The notes under the pieces are model-generated. The model searched no databases, was not told the origin of the DNA, and was given only the letters and a program-made list of their open reading frames with translations. A stretch of DNA of 64,000 nt, taken from Rhynchosporium graminicola (lineage: Eukaryota; Ascomycota; Leotiomycetes; Helotiales; Ploettnerulaceae). Location of the stretch: positions 62,001 through 126,000 of the forward strand of contig FJUW01000042.1 of assembly GCA_900074885.1 (NCBI GenBank), in the 5' to 3' direction. Position numbers and translations under genes: made by a program. The first letter of the stretch is position 1. Each line of letters starts with the position of its first letter. Of this stretch, positions 43,200-54,048 are shown piece after piece.

Positions 43200-46038
43200 T
43201 AATAGACTATTAGAAACTACGTATTAGAATAGAATAAGGTAATAGCTCGATTTTAATACTAAGAGCCCCTAATAGTTATCCGGTAAGAATACGATTAATA
43301 AATAGATAACTATTCGCTCCGGTATCGATCAGGCTATTTATAGAGACTCCTAGCCTATTTATACTAACTATAATCAGGTATATAAATTACTTACTTCTTA
43401 TTAAGGAGTTAAGGTCCAGATTAGAGAGATTATACTTACGTAGACTTAAGAAGGAGTTTTTACTTAGGCCTTATTATTTCCCTCTAGTATTAATCTAGAT
43501 TCAGAGGGTATATCTTCTACTACTTCCTTAATTACTTAATCCTCTTCCGGAAATTCGTTAATTAATTAAACCTTAAGTAAGTTAGGGTAATCTAGCTTAA
43601 TATAACTAAGCTATCTATAACTATAATACCTAAGGGGTTCTCCGGTCGAGGTAATAGGGCGTTTTAGCGCAGAGGAAGTACTAGCTTATACTAGGGTAGA
43701 AATACGTATATATAGTACAGGAGTAGTTTATTAAGGAGCTAAGCTTAAGAACCGGTAAGAGATAGAACTAGTAGTAATCGCAATAGTAATAGTAAGCTTA
43801 TAGTACTATACCTAGGTAGTAGCTTTCTCGGGATAAGTATATTCTAAGTTATAGCGATACTTAATATTAAAAGAAAGTAAAGATCTAACTATAGAAACGT
43901 AATCCTTATTCTATATTAGTTTAATAATAAGAGTTAAAGCGCGTAAGGATAATATAATCTTATCTTATATATAGAAAAACTACTCTTTCTTTTTAACCTT
44001 ACCTTAGATAATAACGCTTTAAAATCAACTATAAAACTCGGCGAAAGTCTCGTATATATAGCTAGGTTATTATATTTCTAAGTAGTAGAAAGCGTTATAG
44101 TAATTATCTTCCTCTAAACTAGTAAGAAAGTTCTCTTCTAATAAGGAGATTATTTTATCGCTAGTTTTAAACTCGTTAGCGAAGTACTAAAGCGTAAGAT
44201 ACTCCTTAGCTAATCTAGTAACTAGCTCCTATACGAGAATACGCTAGGAGAAGTCCGTAGGGTAATAGTTAGCGTTTATAGCTAGCCGATCTCGTATCGA
44301 TACTCTCTATTAGAGGAAAGTAGAGTCTAATCTATTATCTAAGAGCAGGATCTTCTTAGTAAGATAAGACTTCTTAGGGCGTAACTCTACCGATTCGGCG
44401 CTAAGAGAGGGAGATAGTTTATTAGGAATAGTATCCTCTCTCTCGGTACTATATATTAGAATAGAGTTTATTAAGTTATTAAACTCCGCTATACGCAGAG
44501 ATTATAGTATTAGTTCTAGTAGGAGAGTTAAAGATAAGTAAGGAACTCCTATAAGGAACTTATCTTATATAGAGATTAGTCTATCTATAGTATCTTCTAG
44601 AGAGTTATTCTTTTCCTTNTAATAGACTATTAGAAACTACGTATTAGAATAGAATAAGGTAATAGCTCGATTTTAATACTAAGAGCCCCTAATAGTTATC
44701 CGGTAAGAATACGATTAATAAATAGATAACTATTCGCTCCGGTATCGATCAGGCTATTTATAGAGACTCCTAGCCTATTTATACTAACTATAATCAGGTA
44801 TATAAATTACTTACTTCTTATTAAGGAGTTAAGGTCCAGATTAGAGAGATTATACTTACGTAGACTTAAGAAGGAGTTTTTACTTAGGCCTTATTATTTC
44901 CCTCTAGTATTAATCTAGATTCAGAGGGTATATCTTCTACTACTTCCTTAATTACTTAATCCTCTTCCGGAAATTCGTTAATTAATTAAACCTTAAGTAA
45001 GTTAGGGTAATCTAGCTTAATATAACTAAGCTATCTATAACTATAATACCTAAGGGGTTCTCCGGTCGAGGTAATAGGGCGTTTTAGCGCAGAGGAAGTA
45101 CTAGCTTATACTAGGGTAGAAATACGTATATATAGTACAGGAGTAGTTTATTAAGGAGCTAAGCTTAAGAACCGGTAAGAGATAGAACTAGTAGTAATCG
45201 CAATAGTAATAGTAAGCTTATAGTACTATACCTAGGTAGTAGCTTTCTCGGGATAAGTATATTCTAAGTTATAGCGATACTTAATATTAAAAGAAAGTAA
45301 AGATCTAACTATAGAAACGTAATCCTTATTCTATATTAGTTTAATAATAAGAGTTAAAGCGCGTAAGGATAATATAATCTTATCTTATATATAGAAAAAC
45401 TACTCTTTCTTTTTAACCTTACCTTAGATAATAACGCTTTAAAATCAACTATAAAACTCGGCGAAAGTCTCGTATATATAGCTAGGTTATTATATTTCTA
45501 AGTAGTAGAAAGCGTTATAGTAATTATCTTCCTCTAAACTAGTAAGAAAGTTCTCTTCTAATAAGGAGATTATTTTATCGCTAGTTTTAAACTCGTTAGC
45601 GAAGTACTAAAGCGTAAGATACTCCTTAGCTAATCTAGTAACTAGCTCCTATACGAGAATACGCTAGGAGAAGTCCGTAGGGTAATAGTTAGCGTTTATA
45701 GCTAGCCGATCTCGTATCGATACTCTCTATTAGAGGAAAGTAGAGTCTAATCTATTATCTAAGAGCAGGATCTTCTTAGTAAGATAAGACTTCTTAGGGC
45801 GTAACTCTACCGATTCGGCGCTAAGAGAGGGAGATAGTTTATTAGGAATAGTATCCTCTCTCTCGGTACTATATATTAGAATAGAGTTTATTAAGTTATT
45901 AAACTCCGCTATACGCAGAGATTATAGTATTAGTTCTAGTAGGAGAGTTAAAGATAAGTAAGGAACTCCTATAAGGAACTTATCTTATATAGAGATTAGT
46001 CTATCTATAGTATCTTCTAGAGAGTTATTCTTTTCCTT
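43200..46038. repeat. Identical 1,419-bp tandem copies separated by one N (assembly artefact)
   Basis: 43200-44618 and 44620-46038 read identically wherever I compared them, including RIP mutations, with a single N at 44619 between them. The second copy is continued by sequence that makes sense for the element (46039 onward), the first is not. Deleting one copy brings the element to the length of its sister. Confidence 0.93.
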
Positions 46039-46621
46039 CTAGTCTACTAATTATTATAAGAGAGAACGGATCAGGTTCGAGTCACTTATAGTAATAAGAG
46101 TACTTAGCGATTATACTCCTAGTGAATTTCGCTTTTATTTTCCTTTCCCTCTTAGTCGGTACTTCCTTAATAAGGTATTAATATTCTCTAAGGCAAGAGA
46201 TATTTAAGATAAGGAAAAATATAACAGATTAGGTTCAGAGGTAGAGTAGGAAGGATCGTATCAGGTTCCCCTAGAACTAGAGAGGTCTCTAGTTTATTAG
46301 TTAAGAGCTATAATAGTAGCTTAAAAAAAGGTATATTAGAGCTATTTCAGCGGTAATACGTAGAGATTAAAGTTCCAGGGTATTTATTACACTTTCTTTA
46401 AAATCTATTTATAATTCCTTTATACTAAGGGAGTTATTAAAAGAGTATTAGCGAAAACCTCCTCTATTATACTATTTACGATAAGCTAAATTAAACCCTA
46501 ATTTATAATTATCAAAGAGATCTCTAGTATCTAAGCTATATAAAAGTAGTTATCGAATAACTAACTTAGTAGTAAGATATTATAATAAGCTATCTCTAGC
46601 TATCTTAATCTTTTTATTTAA

Positions 46622-46889
46622 TATAATAATATAAGACTTAAAGTAATATATAAGTAAGAATAAATAAGTAGGGAAGCTAAGAGCGATCTTATATAGTCTA
46701 CTATAAAGGAAATAAAAAGATAAGGAAAGAAGAAGAAGAGAGATAGAGTATAAAGTACCTTATATATATATACTAGTACTAGCCCGATACTATACTAAGT
46801 CGGATACTAGTTCTGCCGGGATACCTATGAACTTGGGCCCTAGTATCTATCCTTCTTCTCATATGATATTCAGGTGAGCTGTCGTTATA
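46622..46889 (-). repeat. 5' LTR, Gypsy family A copy 2 (268 bp)
   Basis: Starts TATAATAATATAAGACTTAAAG and ends almost unmutated GGTGAGCTGTCGTTATA, then the target duplicate CTGCC. Confidence 0.94.
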
Positions 46890-46894
46890 CTGCC

Positions 46895-49800
46895 TCTTAT
46901 AAGACTATCTAAATAGCGATTCTCCTAAGGATCCTGATACTAAATAACTTATAGCCGAAAAGCTACTAGAATAATACTATACTCTTAAGGAAGCTTTTTC
47001 TAAGCGGGATTCTAATATTCTTCTACTATATCGCTTATACGAATATAAAATTATTCTAGAAGAACTATTACTTAATATATATTCGCTCTTATATTAGTAA
47101 TCTATAGACGAATTATAAGTAACTAAAGAGTACCTTATAGAGAACCTAGATAAGGGATTTATCGAATCTAGCTAAAGTCCCTTTATATTACTTATACTAT
47201 TTATTAAGAAGGCAAATAGAGGATTAAACTTCTATATAAACTATAATAAGCTTAATACGATAACTCGAAAGGATTCCTACCTAATACCTAGGATCGATAA
47301 GCTCTTAACTCGTATATCTAAAGTAATAATCTTTATTAAACTAGATATCCGGGTAGTAATTAATTATATTTATATAGACTCCGAATCCGAGGAATATATT
47401 ATTTTCCGAACCTGCTTCGGATCTTATAAATATAAAGTACTACCTTTTAAGCTCTATAATAGACTTAGTACGTACTAGCGATATATAAATAATATACTAT
47501 TAGATTACTTAGATAATTTCTATATAGCTTACTTAGATAATATTCTTATATACTCGGAAACGCTCTAGGATTATAAGGAATATATTAAATTAGTACTATA
47601 ATACTTAATAGATACTAGACTTCAGGTAGATATTAAGAAAAGCGAATTCTATATTACTCGGACTAAATACCTTAGATATATTATTACTATTAATAGAATT
47701 AAGCTAGATCCCGAGAAGGTAATATTATTAGTAAACTAGAAGTACCCCGAAACGGTAATAGCTATAAAATCCTTCTTAGGATTCTATAGGTTCTATTATT
47801 AATTTATTCGGAATTTCGGCCTTATCGCTAAACCTCTCTTAGTACTTACTCGGCCTATAGTACTATAGAATTTCACTAATAATTATAAGAAGTCCTTTAA
47901 CGATTTATATTAATAGCTATTATTAGTATAGAAACTATATTATTTCGACCCTGAATTATAAACTAAACTAGAAACTAATACTTCTGATAATATAATAGCT
48001 AGAGTTATCTCCTAATTATATGAAGATAACTAATAGTATCTAATTAGATTCTACTCTTATATTCTTAATAGATATAAACTAAACTAGAAGATCTATAATA
48101 AAGAGCTATACGCTATTATTAAGTCTTTCCGGAAATAGAGACCGGAACTTATATCTCTATAACGCTATATTAGCGTATATACGGACTATTAATCCTTAGA
48201 ATACTTTATAACTACTAAAGTCCTAACTAGTAAGTAAGCTAGATAGATAGAATTCCTTTCCGAATTTAACTTTCAAATTATATATACGCTTAGTAAAGAT
48301 AACGCTAAAGCTAATATCCTTAGCTATAAGGAATAAGATCTAAGGATATAAGAATAATAGAAATAAGATAGTAGATCTCGGGTTTTATTACCTCTAGACT
48401 ATCTAGACCTTAGGATTAACGCGGAACTAGCTAAGTATTATATCGATTAAATTAGTTATATATACCTAATATCGCTAGGGACTAATACGCTATTAGAACT
48501 TGTATATAACTCCTTTGATTTAATTAAGAAACTATACTAATTTAACTAAGAATCGTTCTTTAAGGAACGAAATATATTAGGAGATAGCTATACTATTAAT
48601 AATAGTTTATTACTTTATAATAGTTATCTATACGTATAACGCTATACCTCGCTATATACTTATTTAATTAGCGAAATCTATAATTAAGTTTCCTCTACTT
48701 ATCTAAACGCTTATAAGACCGCCGAAATGATTTCTACTTATTACTACTAGAAAGGACTTATATTAGATATAAAATAGTATACTTATAATTACCGCTTCTA
48801 CTAGTACTCTTATCCGAAACAGACGAAATAGTAAGGATTCCTCTACTTATTACTAGTACTTAGCTACCTTATATAGTACTTAGCTATAGATTTTAAGGAC
48901 TTCCCGCCTAATAATTAAGGATTTAATAAGATATTAGTATTTATCGACTGCCTAGGGAAAGACTCTATATTAATACTATACTATCGTAATATTAATACTC
49001 GTAAGATAGTAATATTATTTATCTAATAGATATATCGTTTCAGATATACTCCTAAGTTAATTATATCCGACTAAGAAGCTTAGCTAATCTTATCCTTCTA
49101 ATAAGAGTTTTATTATATAATTAGAGTTAAAGTTAAGCTCTTTACTTCTTTCTACTAGTAAACCGATAGATAAATAAAGATTATAAACTAGTATATTAAT
49201 TAACGCTTTAGACCTTTTATTAATTACTACTAGAGTAACTAAAGCGAACTACTACTAATAATAGATCGCGCTTAAGTAACTTTACCTTACGATTCTATTA
49301 GTATAGCGCTATATACTCTTAAATATAGTATATTACTACAGAATAGCTAAGATTAGAAGTAACCTATAGTATTAATACTATAAGAGAAGCTTAATTATAC
49401 TAATACTAAATCCTTCGCTAAATATACTAAATCCGCTATCGAGGTTATAAAAGCTAATATATTAGCTACTTAGTAGAAGATAAGCGCTATAACTAACCCG
49501 AAATAGTATAGTATCGACTAGGAAGTTAAAGATAAGGTATTTCTCTTTATAAAGAACTTTAAGAATCACTAGCTAAGTAAGAAGCTATCTAGCCTCTAGG
49601 TAGGACTATACTAAGTCCTAGCTAAGATCAGATACTCCTATAAGCTAGATTTGCCTCTAGGATCCTTTATATATAATATATTCGCTCTCGAATTACTCTT
49701 TAAGGACCCGGACGACCTATTACTAAGCTAGGAGTTACTAAACCTACTCCCGGAGGTTATTACTACTTAAGAAGAGTAAGAGTTATAAGATATACTCGCT

Positions 49801-50040
49801 ATATAGCTCCTAAGAGATAATCTGAAGTATTAGATTAGTTAGCTAAGCTATAACTCGGACTTAACTTAGTATAATACTTCCGATCTAATAAGTACTTTAT
49901 ATAAGCTTAGAGACTTCTACGCTATTAACTTAAGTAAACTTAGATCTCTACGTAAACTAGATTAATAGATTAAGGCCTAAGAAGATAGGATAGATAACTA
50001 TAGTTACTTAGAAGATAATAAGCTATTATAGTTATTAGTA
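46895..50040 (+). pseudogene. Gypsy family A copy 1: RT, RNase H, integrase and chromodomain remnant
   Basis: Reverse transcriptase spans about 46950-47720; its active-site box reads YLDN near 47530 (YxDD damaged) within AYLDNILIYSETL. RNase H is about 47930-48340 (ASDNIIARVISQLYEDN-like). Integrase is about 48550-49500, with a core near FIDCLGKDSI (about 48935) and TPKLIISD (about 49050). A C-terminal chromodomain-type segment lies at about 49780-50030 (LRDFYAINLSKLRSLRKLD, DNYSYLEDNKLL). The arrangement is that of chromoviral Gypsy elements of filamentous fungi. Dense TAA/TAG stops show it is dead. Confidence 0.9.
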
Positions 50041-50095
50041 TTAAGATTTATTACTAAAGATAATTCCCTGATTATACTTTATAATAACGCTATAT

Positions 50096-51080
50096 CTAAA
50101 ACTCTACTTCCTTTACTACTTTTACTTCCCTAGCTTTCTCCTCTAAGTTCTCCGGAACTTCTAGTAAGTCTAGAATATCTAGAACCGGAACTACTATATC
50201 TAACTCCTTACCTAAATCTACTAATATAGCCTTAGTAGTAGACTAAGTATAATAGCTAATCCTATAAAGTTTCTTCTTTAGAGAAAGTCCGAGAGTATCC
50301 AGATCTAATACTATTTCTAAACTAGAAAGTAAATTCCTCTTTCCCTTAGTATTAGATATCGTAGCTTTAAATATAGCCTTTTTCGTAAATTCTTATATAA
50401 TACTATTTAATTCTTTTATTTACTTTAATACTATTTATACTATTAACTTAGACTTCGCTGAATCTACTATTAAAAGATCTAGATCTTATATTACGTTAGT
50501 ATTATACTAGTATCTAAGGATTTAAGATCTTAACTTATTACCTTAATAAACTCTAACTCTTTAAATACTTTCTCTATAGAACGCCTTAAAGCTTAAGTCT
50601 CTGCTAATTATATAATAATAATCTCTAATATAGTAATAAGAGTAATAGATTTCGCAAGATAATAGATCTGATTAATCGCCTTATAAGTAGCTATAATACT
50701 ACTCCGATTTAGCTCTATATCCTTAGTTTCGCCGCTAGGAAGTAAACCGGATAAAATAATATACTCTATATTAATATAATTAGGTAATTATAACACGTTA
50801 GTATATATAACTACGTTTAGGTTTAAGTAACTTATATACTTATAACTACTCTTTAACGCTAAATAATACTTATAAAGCTTAGAGTTAAGCTTATTAAATA
50901 AGTATAAGAGTTCTAAAGTAGGAGTATTATTATACTTTATCTTAAGGAAAGCGCGAATATACTATAGGTAATATATACGATACGCTACTGAAAGAGTACT
51001 AGTAGGAACAGGTAAAAGTACTATATAAGTTAGCGTTATAAATCTATGAAACTCTTATATTACACTTAAGGACTATCTTT
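50096..51080 (-). pseudogene. Antisense reading frame, Gypsy family A copy 1
   Basis: This is the minus-strand counterpart of the better readable frame at 38400-39417 in copy 2. It lies after pol and before the 3' LTR, and reads towards pol. See that entry for content. Start and internal frame change are approximate. Confidence 0.5.
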
Positions 51081-51524
51081 AAAACTAAGATAAGAAACTT
51101 ACTTATATTAAGAGAAGAGTTAATTAGGTTAATTAATATATAAGATTATAGTAGACTACTTTAGTAGTTAGTAACAATACCTACTCTAAGAGCTATATTA
51201 TAATCTAGGGAGAATAAACTTATAAGTTAAAGTAGTTATCGCGGTTAAAAAGGAAAAGCTCTAATATTAATAAACCCCTTCCTTTATATACCTTACGCTC
51301 TACTTAAACTCGACTCCTACTATAAAAAGATAAAGAAAATAAAACTTACCGCCCGATTTAGAAGCTATAACTAATATAATACTATTATAGTAATATAACT
51401 AGTTAGAATCTAATAAAGAATTTACTATTACTAAAGAGTAGCTAGCGCTTATTACGCGAATATCAACGAAAATAGTTATAATAAAGACTAATTCTAATAT
51501 AAACTATAACCTTCCGAGCTTAGG

Positions 51525-51551
51525 GTTAAGCTCTTCTTAGGGGGGGGGTAA
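51525..51551 (+). other. Polypurine tract before the 3' LTR, Gypsy family A copy 1
   Basis: CTTAG followed by a long G-run and TAA abuts the 3' LTR at 51552. The mirror-image C-run lies next to the left LTR of copy 2 (about 37965-37972). This is the expected plus-strand primer of an LTR retrotransposon and fixes element polarity. Confidence 0.8.
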
Positions 51552-51819
51552 TATAATAATAGCTTATCTGAATATTATATAAGAAGAAGGATAGATAATA
51601 GGGCCTAAGTTCATAGGTATCCCGGCAGAACTAGTATCTGACCTAGTATAGTATCGGACTAGTACCGGCATATATATATAAGGTGCTTTATACTCTATCT
51701 CTCTTCTTCTTCTTTCCTTATCTTTTTATTTCCTTTATAGTAGACTATATAAGATCGCTCTTAGCCTCTCTACTCGTTTATTCTTGCTTGTATACTACCT
51801 TGAGTCTTGTGTCGTTACA
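51552..51819 (+). repeat. 3' LTR, Gypsy family A copy 1 (268 bp)
   Basis: The first half is RIP-mutated (TATAATAATAGCTTATCTG). The last 50 bases are nearly intact (TTGAGTCTTGTGTCGTTACA). The target duplicate GTATG follows. Confidence 0.95.
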
Positions 51820-52565
51820 GTATGCCTAGATACCTTAGAGATCGCCGATATAATACTAAAGGATAGCTTAGTATTAGAATTAATAACTAGCTTCTAAGGA
51901 GATTTAATAGCTATAGTATTACTAACTTTAGAAGTATAATTAGCCCGCTTCTTCTCTATATTAAAGAATACCTAAGTAATCTTTAATACTTCTACAAAAC
52001 TCTCACCTATTACTACTTTTAAAGCTATATCTTATAGTTAGCTAAGAATACTTATCAGGATAGCTAGAACCTCGCTAGCTATTAGCTAAGTATTCGCTAG
52101 AGAGAGGAAATTTATACTTATATCCTCGTAAGATTTACTCTTCTTAATATAATCTATATATTTACTAGTAATAGAGTTAGAAGCTAAAGTATACTTTAAC
52201 TTAGGGAATAAAGTATACTCGCTAGCGTATCGTAAGTAAGTCTCCGGACGCAGTATCTTCTTATTTATCTTAGTATAAGCCTTCGACTTTATCTGCGTAT
52301 TCTTTCGACTAGTATAAAGGGTCTTATCGTAATAAGCAGAAAGGCTATTATCTTAGCTCAGCTCGCTTTTAATATCCTTATTATTATCTTCAGCTCGCTA
52401 GCGCTTAGTCGATAACCCGCTAGCGACTACGGTTTTTCCCTTATTAATAGGAGTAAAAGTATTACTAGAAAGAAGAGTATCTTTAAGCGAACTACTAGCG
52501 GCGCGCTTACGAAGGTTCTTCTTAGGAGCTAAAAGGTTAAGTTAGTACTACTTAATACCTTATAT
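51820..52565 (-). pseudogene. Antisense reading frame in the 3' region of Gypsy family B (N-terminal part)
   Basis: On the minus strand, opposite to pol, a frame reads from about 52565 (LNLLAPKKNLRKRAA) through SNTFTPINKGKTVVASGLST, EYTLFPKLKYTLASNSITSK and KLSFSIISAISKVSRH. It is interrupted only by TAA/TAG codons at positions where Gln is expected after RIP. It continues in the same frame across the family A insertion into 34836-34400. Basic and Ser/Thr-rich at first, helical later. I do not recognise the protein. No comparable opening exists on the sense strand. Confidence 0.6.
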
Positions 52566-52817
52566 TTATAACTTACGTATAGTTACTATTATTATTATTA
52601 GTTATTTAAGAAGAGAGAGAAGAGAAAAAGTTAAGAGTTATATAGAGGAGTTACCTAGTACTATACCCTATATTCTAGCCTTACTAATAATAAAGAAGAA
52701 TCAGAATAAAAGTAAATCCTGAAAGGAATACCTCGCCGGCGCCTCGCTGAAGTATCGCTAGCTAGAGCATTTTAACGCCTTTACTTCTAAGATAGAAGTA
52801 TTTAAGAGAGGAGATAT

Positions 52818-52999
52818 TATAATAGGTCTATACGCCTAGTGCCTCCTACTCCTATATTTCAGAATTAGAGAGGAAGGAAGAACCTTCTCTCCTTAGTAAT
52901 TAGTTTCTATATTAACTAGATTATTACTAGCGAACCTCCAGCGACTGTTCTACTATTATATTATGCCTATTTACCTCAGCGTACTAAGTGATCATTACA
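52818..52999 (+). repeat. 3' LTR of Gypsy family B (182 bp)
   Basis: Same length as the left copy. Its 5' end is RIP-mutated (TATAATAGGTCTATACGCC) and its 3' end is nearly intact (AGTGATCATTACA). The target duplication AGTTT follows at 53000-53004. Confidence 0.93.
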
Positions 53000-53004
53000 A
53001 GTTT

Positions 53005-53302
53005 ATATACGACGGCGCAAGTCTATACCGAGGGAATATTATTAAAGAGATACTTCAGGAAATAAATATTCGAGTTATAAGCTAGCTTTTATACTCTCCT
53101 GATTTAAATCCGATCGAAAACCTCTAGGCTTTAATAAAAGCAGAGCTTTATCGACTATACCCTGAGCTCGAGCATGCTCCTAATACTAACGATACACTTA
53201 ATACTTTAGTACAAGGGGCGTAAGAAGCGTGGTATACAATTGATAATAGAATTTTATATAGATTAGCTACTACTATAGACTATCGAGTACAATCTGTAAT
53301 TA
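53005..53302 (+). mobile_element. Tc1/mariner element, 3' part (catalytic C-terminal half of the transposase)
   Basis: This continues the frame of the 21930-22790 piece. Across the excised insert the reading has EGGEF followed by IYDGASLYRGNIIKEIL, then YSPDLNPIENL, KAELYRLYPELEHAPNTN and EAWYTIDNRILYRLA. From the Asp of DGA to the Glu of NPIE there are exactly 34 residues between, the DD34E signature of the Tc1 family. With the 5' part, the frame totals about 342 codons, the usual transposase length. The 3' terminal repeat is missing here because a family A Gypsy LTR begins at 53303; it should lie beyond the window. The pseudogene is disabled by RIP stops. Confidence 0.9.
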
Positions 53303-53570
53303 TATAACGACATAAGACTCGAGGCGGTATATAAGACAGAATAAATAAGTAGGGAAGCTAAGAGCGATCTTATATAGTCTACTACGAAGGAAATAAAAAG
53401 ATAAGGAAGGAAGAAGAAGAGAGATAGAGTATAAGGTACCTTATATATATATGCTAGTACTAATCCGATACTATACCGAGTTAGATACTAGTTCTACCGG
53501 GATACTTATGAACTTAAGCTCTAGTATCTATCTTTCTTCTTATATGATATTCAGATGAGCTATTATTATA
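53303..53570 (-). repeat. 3' LTR, Gypsy family A copy 3 (268 bp)
   Basis: TATAACGACATAAGACTCGAGG to GAGCTATTATTATA, with exactly the 268-bp length of the other copies. Confidence 0.93.
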
Positions 53571-54048
53571 TTACCCTCCCCTTAAGAAAAGCTTAACCTT
53601 AAGCTCGGAAAGTTATAGTTTATATTAGAAATTAGTCTTTATTATAACTGTTTTCGTCGATATTCGCGTAATAAGCGCTAGCCGCCTTTTAGTAATAGTA
53701 AATTCTTTATTAGGTTCTGACTAGTTATATCGCTATAATAGTACTATATTAGTTATAGCTTCTAAATTAGATAATAAGCTATATTTACTTTATCTATTTA
53801 TAGCGGGAGTCGAGTTTAAGTAAGGCGTAAGATATATAAAGGAAAGAGTTTATTAATATTAGAGCCTCTCCTTTTTAACCGCGATAACTACTTAAACTTA
53901 TAAGTTTACTCTCTTTAGACTACGATATAGTTCTTAAAGTAAGTATTATTACTAATTACTATAGTAGTCTATTATAATCTTATATATTAATCGACTTAAT
54001 TAACTCTTCTCTTATTATAAGTAAGTTCCTCGCCTTAGTATTAAAGAT

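Larger units (their letters stand above)
37694..46889 (-). mobile_element. Ty3/Gypsy family A, copy 2, inverted inside copy 1
   Basis: 268-bp LTRs at both ends and target duplication CTGCC (37689-37693, 46890-46894). Its apparent length is 9,196 bp, but it contains a false 1,420-bp duplication at the N (44619); corrected length 7,776 bp, one base from copy 1. The 5' LTR is on the right, and the C-rich complement of the polypurine tract borders the left LTR. Pol lies on the minus strand between about 39480 and 43100, protease/gag from about 43260 to 46610. Confidence 0.94.
34842..51819 (+). mobile_element. Ty3/Gypsy family A, copy 1 (split by inverted copy 2)
   Basis: Bounded by 268-bp LTRs and target duplication GTATA (34837-34841) / GTATG (51820-51824), a single RIP-type difference. 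Without copy 2 (37694-46889) and one target duplicate it is 7,777 bp. It lies in the antisense frame of Gypsy family B. Order: 5' LTR, gag with zinc knuckle, protease, [insertion], reverse transcriptase, RNase H, integrase, chromodomain, antisense frame, a G-rich purine tract, 3' LTR. Confidence 0.95.
22791..52999 (+). mobile_element. Ty3/Gypsy element, family B (interrupted by three later insertions)
   Basis: Bounded by two 182-bp LTRs and target duplications AGTTT (22786-22790, 53000-53004). Removing the Copia element, the 125-bp insert and the family A element with their duplicated target sites leaves about 6.85 kb, a normal full-length size. Order on the plus strand: LTR, leader/gag, protease, reverse transcriptase, RNase H, integrase, chromodomain, a 3' region with an antisense frame, the purine tract AAGAGAGGAGATAT just before the right LTR, and LTR. 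All frames are broken by RIP. Confidence 0.93.

Noticed and set aside
22791..52999. Reading the 182-bp repeats at 22791 and 52818 as two copies of the Tc1 element
   Set aside because: Their ends (TGTAA..TTACA), AGTTT duplicates and adjacent purine tract show they are LTRs of the Gypsy element that interrupts one Tc1 copy.
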